NCBI RefSeq assembly: GCF_018476885.1
Contig: NZ_JAHCVJ010000001.1
Location: 744,001-808,000, forward strand
Direction: 5' to 3'
From: Geoanaerobacter pelophilus
GTDB taxonomy: Bacteria; Desulfobacterota; Desulfuromonadia; Geobacterales; DSM-12255
DNA length: 64,000 bases
Shown here: in pieces, positions 1-7,034 of the stretch
Layout of the letters: each line of letters opens with the position of its first letter
How positions within the stretch are numbered: position 1 is the first letter of the stretch
Translations under genes and position numbers: made by a program
Notes under the pieces: generated by a model
The model's input: the letters and a program-made list of their open reading frames with translations, nothing else
The model's database searches: none
What the model was told of the DNA's origin: nothing

Positions 1-205
1 CACCTAGTCGTGCAGAAGAATTTTTCGTTATTTTTTAGACATTTACAACCCAACCACATGCAGGCCGGAAAACGGAGAACCATGCAATGGCGTATACAAT
101 TTAGATACACCTCACCTTACCCCCGGCAGCATCATTTAAGCAATTAAATTAAAAAAATGCCACAAAACAGCTAGTTAAGAACTATAAATTAGTCAAGATT
201 AATAC

Positions 206-221
206 TGGTACATATACTGCA
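206..221 (+). promoter_or_regulatory. candidate sigma-54 (RpoN) promoter
   Basis: The sequence TGGTAC-N5-CTGCA fits the -24/-12 pattern TGGYAC-N5-TTGCA, with the GG and GC dinucleotides at the required spacing and one mismatch at the -12 T. It lies 55 bases ahead of the first gene of the electron-transfer locus (start at 276), in an AT-rich non-coding leader. RpoN promoters are common in Geobacter. This is a motif match only. Confidence 0.4.
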
Positions 222-275
222 ATACTGGTGACAAACGACACAAAGTATAATCGCTGCAATGAAAAGGAGGAGACC

Positions 276-518
276 ATGAAATCAGCAATCAAGAAAACCC
301 TCGCACTGTCCCTCTGCAGCGCCAGCTCTGCATTCGCCGCGAGCGGTGCCGAGAACGATGAAACAGGGCTCTTCTTCTGGCTCTTCATCGGGTTCGCAGC
401 CATGATCATCGCTTTTCAGTTTCTGCCGGGAATCATGATGTTTTTCGGCATGGCTAAAGGGCTTTTCACTTCCGGAACTAAGGAGCCGGCAGTCGCAAAA
501 GAAGGGAAAAAGGATTAA
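276..518 (+). CDS. small exported membrane protein, paralog A, of electron-transfer locus
   Basis: An 80-residue protein with a cleavable-looking signal peptide (residues 1-22, ending SAFA) followed by one strong hydrophobic helix (about 32-58) and a short Lys/Glu-rich tail. The ATG at 276 is chosen over an upstream in-frame ATG at 228 because GGAGGAGACC lies directly ahead of it. It is clearly related to the 79-residue product at 980: both share a FIxF..hhhhxQhhPgIM...GMhKG core. I do not recognise a named family. Position at the head of a cytochrome / ferredoxin / NrfD-type gene set suggests a small accessory subunit of a membrane quinol complex; that is inference. Confidence 0.75.
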   Translation: MKSAIKKTLALSLCSASSAFAASGAENDETGLFFWLFIGFAAMIIAFQFLPGIMMFFGMAKGLFTSGTKEPAVAKEGKKD

Positions 519-572
519 GCAGGACAATGGTAGGCATCTAATCATTAATGGATTTGAGAGAGGGGAACGACC

Positions 573-983
573 ATGCAAGGGGTGCTGATCGCAGATGACA
601 ACCTCGACTCACGCAAACTGATGGCCGATCTTTTCATTGAAGCAGGGTATGACGTAACAGTAACCAACTCAGCAGCAACCGTGCTGCATGGGATTCTGAA
701 AAAAACCGCTCAGGTAGTGCTGATTGGCAATGAATTCGACGAAGTGGCTGCTACGGATCTTATCCCCCTGCTCAAGAAGTGCAACCGAGAATTGACCATC
801 ATTTTTGTTTCCAGTGACGCATCGCTATCCCTCATCCGCAAACTAAGGAATGAGGGGATTTTCTACCACGCCCTTCCGCCATTGGAACCAACAGATCAAC
901 AAGAGTTAAAACAGGCCGTGGAATGTGCCTTCGAAACAATCCGCAGTCAACATCATCAGGATCTGAAAGGAGGAAAACAATGA
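573..983 (+). CDS. degenerate response-regulator receiver-domain protein
   Basis: A 136-residue single-domain protein with the CheY-like fold pattern: the acidic pair of receivers is present (IADDN, residues 6-10) and a Ser follows strand 4 (FVSSD). At the end of strand 3, where the phosphoacceptor Asp should stand, the sequence reads VVLIGNEFDE, so Gly or Asn replaces Asp, and the conserved Lys after strand 5 is missing (YHALPPLEP). It therefore looks like a pseudo-receiver that cannot be phosphorylated in the usual way. It has no output domain. Its stop codon overlaps the next start (ATGA at 980-983), and it sits between two paralogous membrane-protein genes, so it probably acts with the redox complex encoded here. 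Confidence 0.75.
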   Translation: MQGVLIADDNLDSRKLMADLFIEAGYDVTVTNSAATVLHGILKKTAQVVLIGNEFDEVAATDLIPLLKKCNRELTIIFVSSDASLSLIRKLRNEGIFYHALPPLEPTDQQELKQAVECAFETIRSQHHQDLKGGKQ

Positions 984-1219
984 AAACGACACGTCTTGCT
1001 ACAACAACGGTACTGCTCTGGCTGGCCATGTTTGGTGACGCCTTCGCAGTAAGCACCAACAGGGTTTACAGCAGCGGCATCTTTGTCCTCGGATTTATCG
1101 CATTCTGCGCATTGGTAGTTGTCGTACAGCTGATCCCGGCAATCATGACCCTGTGGGGAATGCTGAAGGGGGCAGCAGATAACGCCAAGAATTCCGCCAA
1201 GGCAGAAGCTAACGACTAG
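980..1219 (+). CDS. small exported membrane protein, paralog B, of electron-transfer locus
   Basis: A 79-residue protein: signal peptide to about residue 23 (GDAFA), one long hydrophobic helix (about 33-58), and an Ala/Asn/Lys-rich tail. The start at 980 is preceded by AAAGGAGGAAAACA and overlaps the stop of the pseudo-receiver gene (ATGA), indicating translational coupling. It is a paralog of the product at 276 (shared QhhPxIM..hGMhKG). Two copies flanking the receiver gene suggest a hetero-oligomeric membrane component. No family name is known to me. Confidence 0.78.
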   Translation: MKTTRLATTTVLLWLAMFGDAFAVSTNRVYSSGIFVLGFIAFCALVVVVQLIPAIMTLWGMLKGAADNAKNSAKAEAND

Positions 1220-1243
1220 ATTCATAATGAAAGGGGGAGTGTC

Positions 1244-1402
1244 ATGCTCGAGATTTTCCAGCAAATAGGAGAGGTAAAGTCAGTCTACACAATGGTTGAC
1301 TTCTACCAGTACATCAAAGGGGTTGAATACCTGATCTGCTTGGCCTTTTTCGTCGGGTTCCCGCTCCTGTACCGTCACATTCACAGCCAGAAGGACAAAT
1401 AG
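1244..1402 (+). CDS. 52-residue single-span membrane peptide
   Basis: ATG at 1244 is preceded by GAAAGGGGGAGTGTC, a strong ribosome binding site. The 52-residue product has an amphipathic start (MLEIFQQIGEV), a FYQYIKGVEY motif, one hydrophobic segment (YLICLAFFVGFPLLY, about 29-43) and a basic end (HIHSQKDK). Spacing fits the operon (25 bases after the previous stop, 71 before the pentaheme cytochrome). It resembles the tiny CcoQ-like or small anchor subunits that accompany respiratory membrane complexes, but I cannot name it. It is a real gene by RBS, position and composition, not by homology. Confidence 0.65.
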   Translation: MLEIFQQIGEVKSVYTMVDFYQYIKGVEYLICLAFFVGFPLLYRHIHSQKDK

Positions 1403-1473
1403 CTCCGGTCGAATGGGCTAACGACGGAGCCCTGATTGACGAGAACAGCCATTTTAATGCCAAGGAGAATGAT

Positions 1474-1998
1474 ATGCGCACTGCCTGCACATGGATAATG
1501 TTAGCAATAGCCACTGCAACATTTACGCTTTCGCAACCGCAGCAAGCTGCGGCCATCCCGGACAACATCAGCATTGACCCGATCGAAGGTCTCTATCAGA
1601 AAGTCAACTTCAACCACGCTGCCCACATCAAGGCAGTGTTCGATTGTGCCGTCTGCCATCATCATACGACCGGCACTCTGGTAAACGATCCGAACTGCAT
1701 CCGCTGCCACAAGACCAGCAATCCGACAAAAACTGTGGCGTGCAGAAACTGTCACAAAAAGGATCCTTTCTCAGTAGAGGCCATGAAAGAAAGGGAAGCA
1801 AATCCGAACCGCTATCATAACGACACACCAGGCCTCAAAGGGGCCTACCATCAGAGCTGCCTCGGCTGCCATAAAAAGATGAATGGCCCGACAGGCTGTC
1901 AGGACTGTCACAAGCGCAAGGCCGAAGGTGACGCCATGTTCAATGCTGGTGAATTTGCACCGAAAAAACCGGCTGGAAAAGGGCATGGCGGCCATTAG
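1474..1998 (+). CDS. periplasmic pentaheme c-type cytochrome
   Basis: A 174-residue protein with an N-terminal signal peptide (about 1-27, ending QAAA) and five CxxCH heme-binding motifs: CAVCH, CIRCH, CRNCH, CLGCH and CQDCH. A run of extra His (CHHH, and NFNHAAH before heme 1) supplies sixth ligands in the manner of cytochrome c3/c7 proteins. The C-terminus is Gly/His/Lys-rich. RBS AAGGAGAATGAT precedes the ATG. It is directly followed by an NrfC-like iron-sulfur protein and an NrfD-like membrane protein, the arrangement of Geobacter Cbc-type menaquinol oxidoreductases, so it is probably the periplasmic electron carrier of that complex. Confidence 0.88.
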   Translation: MRTACTWIMLAIATATFTLSQPQQAAAIPDNISIDPIEGLYQKVNFNHAAHIKAVFDCAVCHHHTTGTLVNDPNCIRCHKTSNPTKTVACRNCHKKDPFSVEAMKEREANPNRYHNDTPGLKGAYHQSCLGCHKKMNGPTGCQDCHKRKAEGDAMFNAGEFAPKKPAGKGHGGH

Positions 1999-2049
1999 GC
2001 CGCCAGAGCATCGATTGAATCCAAATCTCATACAAGGAGAACGGAATAT

Positions 2050-2961
2050 ATGAAACGGAGAGATTTCCTCAAAGGATGCTTGATGTGCAGCGCAGCAGCC
2101 GCAGTCGGAACAAGCGGTAAAGCCCAGGCAGCCGGATCATTCGAAGGATACCCCGACGCAATGGGTGTATTGGTGGACTTGACCCGCTGCGTAGGGTGCA
2201 GAAGCTGCGAAGCTGCATGCAATAAGGAGCAAAAGCTCCCGGAACCGGACGTGCCTTTTGACGACACATCTGTTTTCGAAGACAAACGCCGCCCCACAGA
2301 GAGGGCGCTTACCGTTGTGAATCGTTATGAAACCGGCGGCAGCGAACCGGTATACCGAAAAATCCAGTGTAATCACTGCAATGAGCCGGCTTGTCTCACC
2401 TCATGCTTTGTCAATGCCTACACTAAAACAAAAGAAGGCGCTGTTATCTACAATCCGAAGATATGCGTCGGTTGCCGTAACTGCATGATCGCCTGCCCAT
2501 TCAATGTCCCTGGGTACAGCTACTCCAGTGCCTTTAACCCTGTGGTCAAGAAATGCATCTTCTGCTATGACACCAGGTTGAAAAACGGGAAACCACCGGC
2601 ATGCGTCGAGTCCTGCCCTCAGGAAGTCATGACGTTCGGGAAGCGCGCAGATCTCGTCAAGCTTGGCCATGAGCGTATACGTGAAACACCTTCACGCTAC
2701 TACGACAAGATATATGGAGAAAAAGAAGTTGGCGGAACCGGATGGCTCTATCTCTCCAGCGTTCCGTTTGACAAGGTCGGTTTCGATACTACCCTCCAGA
2801 ATGAGCCTATCATCTCTAACGTGAAGGACTTCCTGAGCATGGTGCCGATGGTGCTTGCTATCTGGCCGGCCCTCTTCAGCGGGATTCACTTGCTTTCGAC
2901 CAAGAACAAGGACGGCCATGACGATCATGATGATTCTCATAACGGAACAGGGGGGCACTAG
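2050..2961 (+). CDS. Tat-exported four-cluster ferredoxin-like subunit (NrfC/HybA/DmsB type)
   Basis: A 303-residue protein with a twin-arginine leader (MKRRDFLKG, hydrophobic to about 27). Sixteen Cys are arranged for four 4Fe-4S clusters: Cys47/50/53/57, 107/110/115/119, 139/142/145/149 and 169/172/185/189. A hydrophobic segment at about 262-283 would anchor the protein, followed by an Asp/His-rich tail. This is the electron-transfer subunit of molybdopterin-type or Cbc-type quinol complexes; here no catalytic molybdopterin subunit is present and the partner is the NrfD-like protein three bases downstream. Electrons likely pass between the quinol site and the multiheme cytochromes on the periplasmic side. 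Confidence 0.9.
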   Translation: MKRRDFLKGCLMCSAAAAVGTSGKAQAAGSFEGYPDAMGVLVDLTRCVGCRSCEAACNKEQKLPEPDVPFDDTSVFEDKRRPTERALTVVNRYETGGSEPVYRKIQCNHCNEPACLTSCFVNAYTKTKEGAVIYNPKICVGCRNCMIACPFNVPGYSYSSAFNPVVKKCIFCYDTRLKNGKPPACVESCPQEVMTFGKRADLVKLGHERIRETPSRYYDKIYGEKEVGGTGWLYLSSVPFDKVGFDTTLQNEPIISNVKDFLSMVPMVLAIWPALFSGIHLLSTKNKDGHDDHDDSHNGTGGH

Positions 2962-2964
2962 ACC

Positions 2965-4365
2965 ATGAAACGGTATCTTAAGGAAAAAGGAAACAGTGTT
3001 GAAGTTGTTGACGCTCTCCATCGTAACTCTGACGGACGCAAATGGACGATTATGGAAAAGCTCCTTCTGGGGCTGACACCAAGGGAATACCTGCAGCAGG
3101 CATTGAAAAACCCTGTTAACTGGATATTTGCCGTTATTTTCGCCATTGGCGTGCCGATCATGATCGGCCGCTTCATCTTCGGACTCTCATGGGTTACCCA
3201 CAGCTCCTGCGACTATCCCTGGGGACTGTTCCTCGGCTTCGGTCTCTTTGCCATGGTCCCCCTCTCCTCGTCAGGGTTCCAGCTCGGGACAGCCTGTGAG
3301 GTCTTCGGACGCCACGATCTTGAACCGATCGAGCGACTGGCCCTGCTTAACGGACTGCTCGGTTATTTCTTTGCTGTCTGTTTTCTACTTTTCGACCTCG
3401 GGCAACCATGGCGACTCCCGTATCCAATGGTAGTGGCTTTCGGCCCGGCTGCCGTTCTTTTCCTGGTCGCCTGGCACGTTGCTACCTACCTCTCGGTCCA
3501 GATTGCCGAAGTAGCAACCGGTTTCTTCGAGTGGATGGGGTGGCCTGCAGGAAAGAAGGCGATCAGAAAGATCACGCTCGGCCTTACGGTATCCGGCATC
3601 ATCCTCTCGACCCTTCACCAAGGGGCATTGGGAGCACTGTTCACCTATGCGCCGGGCAAGGTCCATCCGCTCTGGTACTCGGCATCGTTCCAATGGCTGC
3701 ACTTCTTCGTATCGTCAATCCCCGGTGGTCTCTGCATGGTAATCGTAGTCAGCACCATTGCTGCCAAGACCATGGCATGGCGTTTTGACGACCGCTTCAA
3801 GACAAACCTCGACAAACTCACGATCTCTCTGGCCAAAGGCGCCACCATGGGTCTTGCTACCTACCTGACCATCAAACTGATCGGCGTTGCCCATGACAAC
3901 AAATGGGAATACATTGCAACCGGTTGGGGCGCCTGGTATGCAACGGAAATCCTGCTCGGCGTCATTGCGCCGATGGCAATCTTTGCCTTTGCCATCAAGA
4001 ACAACAAGGTGGGTTTGGTCCGCTTCGGCGCTTGGCTCACCGTAATAGGCGTAGTGCTGAACCGGGTCAACACCGCCATGATCACCTTCAACTGGAAACT
4101 CCCTGAACGCGAGATTCCGCACTGGAGGGAAGCGGTAATTGCGATAACCCTTTATTCCGTTTACATCGTCGTCTACCGCTTCATCCTTTACCGTCTGCCG
4201 ATCTTCTACAAGTGGAAGACCGTTGAAGTGCCGGTAGAGGCAACTGAAGGAATCCGTGAACATGCTCGCAGCCTGTCGGAAGAAATGATTCCGGAAAGCG
4301 TCTGCGCAAAGGAAGATATTGCCGTATCGGCACGCCAGCTCTCCGGCGCTGAGAGCGCCCACTAA
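2965..4365 (+). CDS. NrfD/HybB-like quinol-oxidoreductase membrane subunit
   Basis: A 466-residue polytopic protein with about ten hydrophobic helices beginning near residue 50 (NWIFAVIFAIGVPIMIG). It belongs to the NrfD/PsrC/HybB superfamily of quinone-interacting membrane subunits; the segment with WGLFLGFGLFAMVPLSSSGFQ and the GxxxPLW-like region HPLWYS fit that family. The start follows the iron-sulfur gene by three bases, so the two are co-translated. It should exchange electrons with menaquinol in the cytoplasmic membrane. The ~70-residue C-terminal extension after the last helix is hydrophilic and unusual in length. Confidence 0.88.
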   Translation: MKRYLKEKGNSVEVVDALHRNSDGRKWTIMEKLLLGLTPREYLQQALKNPVNWIFAVIFAIGVPIMIGRFIFGLSWVTHSSCDYPWGLFLGFGLFAMVPLSSSGFQLGTACEVFGRHDLEPIERLALLNGLLGYFFAVCFLLFDLGQPWRLPYPMVVAFGPAAVLFLVAWHVATYLSVQIAEVATGFFEWMGWPAGKKAIRKITLGLTVSGIILSTLHQGALGALFTYAPGKVHPLWYSASFQWLHFFVSSIPGGLCMVIVVSTIAAKTMAWRFDDRFKTNLDKLTISLAKGATMGLATYLTIKLIGVAHDNKWEYIATGWGAWYATEILLGVIAPMAIFAFAIKNNKVGLVRFGAWLTVIGVVLNRVNTAMITFNWKLPEREIPHWREAVIAITLYSVYIVVYRFILYRLPIFYKWKTVEVPVEATEGIREHARSLSEEMIPESVCAKEDIAVSARQLSGAESAH

Positions 4366-4384
4366 ACCACACAGGAGAGAACCG

Positions 4385-5155
4385 ATGAAATTATGCCGGA
4401 TAGCAACCGTTCTTGCCATGCTGGTATTTGGAGCAACAGCGGCCGGGGCGATAGAGCTTAAGGACATTACCTACCACACCGAAAATGCGGGTAAAGTGGT
4501 TTTCAGCCACAAAAAGCATCTGGAAAAGAAACCACGACGAGACCCGCTACAATGCAAGGCGTGCCACGAAAACGGCAAAAAGGCCCCGGAAAAAGCCAAT
4601 ATGGCAGGAATGGAAAAGGGTAAATCCTGCGGGGCCTGTCACAACGGACGCGGCGCCTTTGCCCTTGCGGCATGCGTCCGCTGTCACAAGGTGCGCGATG
4701 TCAGCATCAATGTTAAGCAAACCGGGCCAGTGGTTTTCAGCCACCAGAAGCACTTGAAAAAAGTCCAGGATTGCGCCAAGTGCCATAATGCACTGTTCAA
4801 GACCGGCAAGAACCCGCCGGTCACTATGACGGCAATGGGCAAAGGGGAATCATGCGGAGCATGCCATACCGGCAAGCAGGCATTCCCCCTGAGCGATTGC
4901 CAGAAATGCCATCCATACCGCGATAAGCTTTACAAGGTCAAAGATGCTGGTAATGTTGTATTCAGCCACAAAGCCCACATCGACTTATCTTTTTCCTGCA
5001 AGGATTGTCATGATTCCATTTTCAAACCAGGCAAAGGGAATCCGAAAACATCCATGGCAAAGATGGAAGAAGGTAAGTCTTGTGGAGTATGCCATGACGG
5101 CAAAAAAGCATTCACGGTAAAGTCAGATTGCGCAACATGTCACAAGAGCTCATGA
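4385..5155 (+). CDS. nonaheme c-type cytochrome made of three triheme repeats
   Basis: A 256-residue exported protein (signal peptide to about residue 21, AAGA). The ATG at 4385 follows CACAGGAGAGAACCG; the longer in-frame ORF from 4319 overlaps the NrfD gene and is rejected. Nine CxxCH motifs occur: CKACH, CGACH, CVRCH, CAKCH, CGACH, CQKCH, CKDCH, CGVCH and CATCH. The protein is three copies of an ~80-residue unit, each starting with VVFSHxxH and holding three hemes with a GKSCGxCHxGxxAF signature, as in cytochrome c7-like domains. It is the last gene before a strong terminator hairpin. It likely carries electrons through the periplasm. Confidence 0.9.
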   Translation: MKLCRIATVLAMLVFGATAAGAIELKDITYHTENAGKVVFSHKKHLEKKPRRDPLQCKACHENGKKAPEKANMAGMEKGKSCGACHNGRGAFALAACVRCHKVRDVSINVKQTGPVVFSHQKHLKKVQDCAKCHNALFKTGKNPPVTMTAMGKGESCGACHTGKQAFPLSDCQKCHPYRDKLYKVKDAGNVVFSHKAHIDLSFSCKDCHDSIFKPGKGNPKTSMAKMEEGKSCGVCHDGKKAFTVKSDCATCHKSS

Positions 5156-5191
5156 CACTAACACCGATTTGCAGGCAGCTTATTTAATGGA

Positions 5192-5246
5192 GCGGGCCGA
5201 GTCCTGTTGGCTTCTAGGAGACAAACAGGTCACGGCCCGCATTTTT
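5192..5246 (+). terminator. long hairpin terminator or attenuator
   Basis: The arms GCGGGCCGAGTCCTGTT and AACAGGTCACGGCCCGC (5224-5240) pair almost fully around a short loop and are followed by ATTTTTTG. It ends the 276-5155 operon and precedes the gene at 5285 by about 40 bases, so partial read-through would make it an attenuator. Confidence 0.8.
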
Positions 5247-5284
5247 TGAATAAACAACTCTTGTTTGATCAACCGGAGGAGACG

Positions 5285-5539
5285 ATGCTGATACAGGTTG
5301 TCTATAGTGACAGGAAGATCGGCCTTGTAGACCAGGGTAAACTCGACCGCCTGATTGAAAGCGGATCGATAGCGGCATTCCGCAGGCTTGATGCCTGGGC
5401 GATAATCGGCAAAGACCAAACAAGAAAAGACTGCCGGATTTACGGTGGACCGGAGCGAAGAGATCGTGGGGGTATAACTGATGAATGCCCAAGAGGTTAT
5501 GAACGCCCAGGACTATCCCAAGGCACGGCATTCAAATGA
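5285..5539 (+). CDS. small conserved Geobacter-type protein of unknown function
   Basis: An 84-residue hydrophilic protein. GGAGGAGACG precedes the ATG at 5285, which is preferred over the in-frame ATG at 5207 inside the hairpin. The pattern MhIQVVYxDxKxxhVxxxxLDxLIxSGxIxxFRRxxxWxxIG matches a family of short proteins I recall as widespread in Geobacter genomes, often near cytochrome genes and of unknown function. The C-terminal part (after residue 47) contains two basic RxYxGPERR-like segments. No signal peptide or membrane helix is present, so it is cytoplasmic. Placement between two cytochrome genes suggests a regulatory role, unproved. Confidence 0.7.
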   Translation: MLIQVVYSDRKIGLVDQGKLDRLIESGSIAAFRRLDAWAIIGKDQTRKDCRIYGGPERRDRGGITDECPRGYERPGLSQGTAFK

Positions 5540-5571
5540 AGGAGTTTGACTAGTAACCTGGCAGATAAGAT

Positions 5572-5600
5572 TTGACTAACCAAAGCACTCCTCCTATAAT
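5572..5600 (+). promoter_or_regulatory. sigma-70 promoter of hexaheme cytochrome gene
   Basis: TTGACT (5572-5577), a 17-base spacer and TATAAT (5595-5600) make a near-consensus housekeeping promoter. The expected start of transcription is about 33 bases ahead of the ATG at 5640, so the leader is short. It shows that the hexaheme gene and the sensor genes after it can be transcribed apart from the upstream operon. Confidence 0.75.
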
Positions 5601-5639
5601 CTGCGGTCTGAAAAATCAGATTTCACCAAGGAGGAGACA

Positions 5640-6176
5640 ATGCTCTCAAGAACCATGCTCTGCTGCCTGGTACTGCTCTGCACAACTGCAACAGTTCAGG
5701 CTATAACAATCAAAAATGTGACCTATACGACTAAATCTGCAGGAACTGTTGTCTTCGATCACGGCTATCACCTGAAGCAAGCCAGTATCAACAATAACTG
5801 CAAGGCCTGCCACAGCGCAATATTCGACATGAAAAAGCGCTCCCACTCAACGATGGCTGAGATGGATAATGGCAAGTCATGCGGCTCATGTCATAACGGC
5901 TCAAAAGCGTTCCATGTCAAGGAATGCGTTCGCTGCCACAAGGCCAAAGAGGTTACCATAGCAGTCAAGGGAGCTGGCAATGTCCAGTTCAGCCACAAGA
6001 CTCATACGGCAAGAAACAGCTGCAATGACTGCCACACTGCCATCTTTGGTCTTAATAAACACAAAAAACCTGTCACCATGACCGAAATGGAAAAAGGGAA
6101 ATCCTGTGGCACCTGCCATGACGGCAAGATGGCTTTTCCAGTGACAGCCAACTGCGCAGAATGCCACAAGATGTAA
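5640..6176 (+). CDS. hexaheme c-type cytochrome made of two triheme repeats
   Basis: A 178-residue exported protein (signal peptide to about residue 21, VQA) with six CxxCH motifs: CKACH, CGSCH, CVRCH, CNDCH, CGTCH and CAECH. It consists of two copies of the same triheme unit that is present three times in the product at 4385; the shared features are VVFxHxxH / VQFSHKTH, MxxMxxGKSCGxCHxG and a closing CxxCHK. AAGGAGGAGACA lies before the ATG, and a near-consensus promoter lies at 5572-5600. A periplasmic electron carrier is likely. It is probably a duplication or deletion derivative of the nonaheme paralog. Confidence 0.9.
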   Translation: MLSRTMLCCLVLLCTTATVQAITIKNVTYTTKSAGTVVFDHGYHLKQASINNNCKACHSAIFDMKKRSHSTMAEMDNGKSCGSCHNGSKAFHVKECVRCHKAKEVTIAVKGAGNVQFSHKTHTARNSCNDCHTAIFGLNKHKKPVTMTEMEKGKSCGTCHDGKMAFPVTANCAECHKM

Positions 6177-6215
6177 CCATTGCGACTTAATAACCGCAGG
6201 GAACGGGAATCAGTC

Positions 6216-7034
6216 ATGTTCAAAACCTTAAGCGCCCAAGCGATCATACCGGTGACCATTGCGATCACCGGCTTTGTCGTCATCTGCTGCATTCTGCTCT
6301 ACTCGGTTATGAAATCAGATCTGGTCAACGATGCGGTCACCTATTCCAACGGGTTGGCAAATACTATCGTTAAATCGACCCGCTATGCCATGCTGAAAGA
6401 GGATCGCGAAACCGTCAGCCAGATCATAACCAACGTAAGTGAACAAAAAGGGCTGGAGCACACCCGTATTTTTAACAAGAAGGGATCGATAATCTTTTCC
6501 GGCAACAAGGAAGAAGTCGGCCATCTTGTTGATAAGAAAACTGCCGGCTGCGTGGAATGCCATGATGGCCCGGTGCCCAAAGCAACATTGGGTGATATGC
6601 AGAAGGCACGGCGCTTTGTGGATGAACGCGGTGTCGAGGTGCTGGCCATCACCGCGCCGATTTACAACGAGCCCGAGTGCTTTAATGCTCCGTGTCATGT
6701 CCACCCGCAAGGACAGAAGGTTCTTGGAACCCTTGATATAGGGCTGTCGGTGCCGGTTCTGCTTAAGAACCTGCCGGTAATGCGCGGCAGAATGGTTGTT
6801 TTCAGCCTGCTGGTCCTGATCCTTAGCGTTGGTGGCGTTGCCGCCCTGCTCTGGCGCAATGTCTTTCTGCCGGTACGTCTACTGAGTGAATATGTCGACC
6901 GGGCTGTCAAGGGAGAGAGCGCCTCAGACCTACCGCAATGCGGTCCGGAACTTGCTTCTCTGGCGGAAAACATCCGAACCATCGTCCAGCGGAGCGAAGG
7001 CGAAGCAAAGAACTCAAGCACTCAGTCACAATGA
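6216..7034 (+). CDS. membrane sensor with periplasmic heme-c domain and no output domain
   Basis: A 272-residue protein with an N-terminal helix (about 9-31), a periplasmic domain of ~150 residues, a second helix (about 191-211) and a HAMP-like cytoplasmic stretch (VFLPVRLLSEYVDRAVKGE...). The periplasmic part carries CVECH and a CFNAPCH motif (C-x4-CH), followed by HVHPQGQKVLGTLDIGLS, as in di-heme sensor domains of Geobacter and Desulfo-type histidine kinases and chemoreceptors. Those normally continue into a kinase or MCP domain; this one stops after the HAMP-like region. ATG at 6216 (behind GGGAACGGGA) is preferred to TTG at 6180. The stop overlaps the next start (ATGA), implying that the next product is its partner. 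Confidence 0.82.
   Translation: MFKTLSAQAIIPVTIAITGFVVICCILLYSVMKSDLVNDAVTYSNGLANTIVKSTRYAMLKEDRETVSQIITNVSEQKGLEHTRIFNKKGSIIFSGNKEEVGHLVDKKTAGCVECHDGPVPKATLGDMQKARRFVDERGVEVLAITAPIYNEPECFNAPCHVHPQGQKVLGTLDIGLSVPVLLKNLPVMRGRMVVFSLLVLILSVGGVAALLWRNVFLPVRLLSEYVDRAVKGESASDLPQCGPELASLAENIRTIVQRSEGEAKNSSTQSQ

Noticed and set aside
3715-4467. A 250-codon - strand frame opposite the NrfD-like gene
   Set aside because: It is antisense to a well-supported gene, has no RBS and no recognisable domain; it is a shadow of the opposite strand.
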